A stretch of 6,464 bases of DNA from Chromatiales bacterium. Its GTDB lineage: Bacteria > Pseudomonadota > Gammaproteobacteria > UBA6429 > Thiohalophilaceae. The stretch is taken from the NCBI GenBank assembly GCA_027001895.1, contig JALTLP010000106.1:1-6464 (forward strand), in the 5' to 3' direction. Both the position numbers and the translations under genes were made by a program. The notes under the pieces are model-generated. The model did not search any database. It was not told the origin of the DNA and saw only the letters and a list, made by a program, of their open reading frames with translations. Below, piece by piece: positions 6,362 to 6,464 of the stretch; position 1 is the first letter of the stretch; every line of letters starts with the position of its first letter.

Positions 6362-6418
6362 CGACCTTCGCCCGGTTCTATAAAAGCTGAGACCGACGAG
6401 CTAACCAGCTATTCCGGC
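6351..6418 (-). pseudogene. Degenerate initiator tRNA-Met-like fragment
   Basis: On the minus strand the stretch starts GCCGGAATAGC and contains TAGCTCGTCGG, then CTCA, then GAAGGTCGT and TGGTTCAAA, in the order and spacing of the D-arm, anticodon-arm 5' side, variable region and T-loop of bacterial initiator tRNA. It is not a working tRNA. The expected CTCATAA anticodon loop is expanded, with the bases GCTTTTATAG after CTCA between CGGT and ACCG. The 5' D-stem half is shortened. After TTCAAA the sequence does not pair back to the T-stem, and no TTCCGGC acceptor partner follows. It could be a decayed tRNA, an integration scar or a tRNA-derived repeat. A new structural RNA is possible but not shown. 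Confidence 0.4.
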
Positions 6419-6431
6419 AAAATCCAGGCAT

Positions 6432-6458
6432 AAAAAAACCAGATCAACTTTGATCTGG
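6432..6458 (-). terminator. Rho-independent terminator of a gene beyond the right edge
   Basis: An inverted repeat at 6439-6458 (CCAGATCAA, two bases, TTGATCTGG) gives a stem of 8 to 9 base pairs. On the minus strand it is followed directly by seven T (6438-6432). It would end transcription arriving from the right and isolate the locus described here. On the plus strand only a short CTTTTG follows, so it is weaker in that direction. Confidence 0.85.
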
Positions 6459-6464
6459 CTTTTG

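Overview
The window is one face of a bacterial surface-polysaccharide locus, with every recognisable gene on the minus strand (read right to left). The base composition looks moderately AT-rich. The protein types (an RfaH-family antiterminator, WbpL-like and WbpM-like enzymes) and the fragment resembling a gammaproteobacterial initiator tRNA suggest a gammaproteobacterium. I cannot name the genus.

Layout from right to left: an intrinsic terminator (about 6432-6458) closes a gene lying outside the window. A degenerate initiator-tRNA-like fragment (6351-6418) follows. Next is a candidate promoter and a 125-residue protein of unknown function with a receiver-like outline (5921-6298). A 163-base spacer with a weak promoter candidate leads into rfaH (5233-5757). 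Four closely packed genes come after it: a WbpL/WecA-type phosphoglycosyltransferase (4164-5195), a WbpM-type membrane UDP-HexNAc 4,6-dehydratase (2146-4143), a UbiA-family decaprenyl-phosphate phosphoribosyltransferase-like enzyme (1233-2111) and a DprE1-like FAD oxidase (1-1225, cut by the left edge). Gaps from rfaH leftward are 37, 20, 34 and 7 bases with no terminator between genes, so rfaH to the oxidase is probably one transcript.

How the genes may work together: the dehydratase would make a 6-deoxy-4-keto-HexNAc nucleotide precursor, and the phosphoglycosyltransferase would start a glycan on undecaprenyl phosphate with a HexNAc-type sugar. The UbiA/DprE1 pair resembles the mycobacterial route from PRPP to polyprenyl-phospho-D-arabinofuranose, so the glycan (O-antigen, capsule or pilin glycan) may carry D-arabinofuranose or a related pentofuranose. 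The missing partner, a DprE2-like SDR reductase, would be expected just beyond the left edge. An RfaH paralogue at the head of the operon suggests dedicated antitermination of this long transcript.

Points worth a second look are the D-arabinofuranose-type gene pair in a Gram-negative polysaccharide operon, the natural alanine at the DprE1 position equivalent to Cys387, the operon-leading RfaH with its fold-switch contact residues retained, the altered initiator-tRNA-like fragment and the unknown 125-residue protein. No gene-free stretch exceeds 300 bases.
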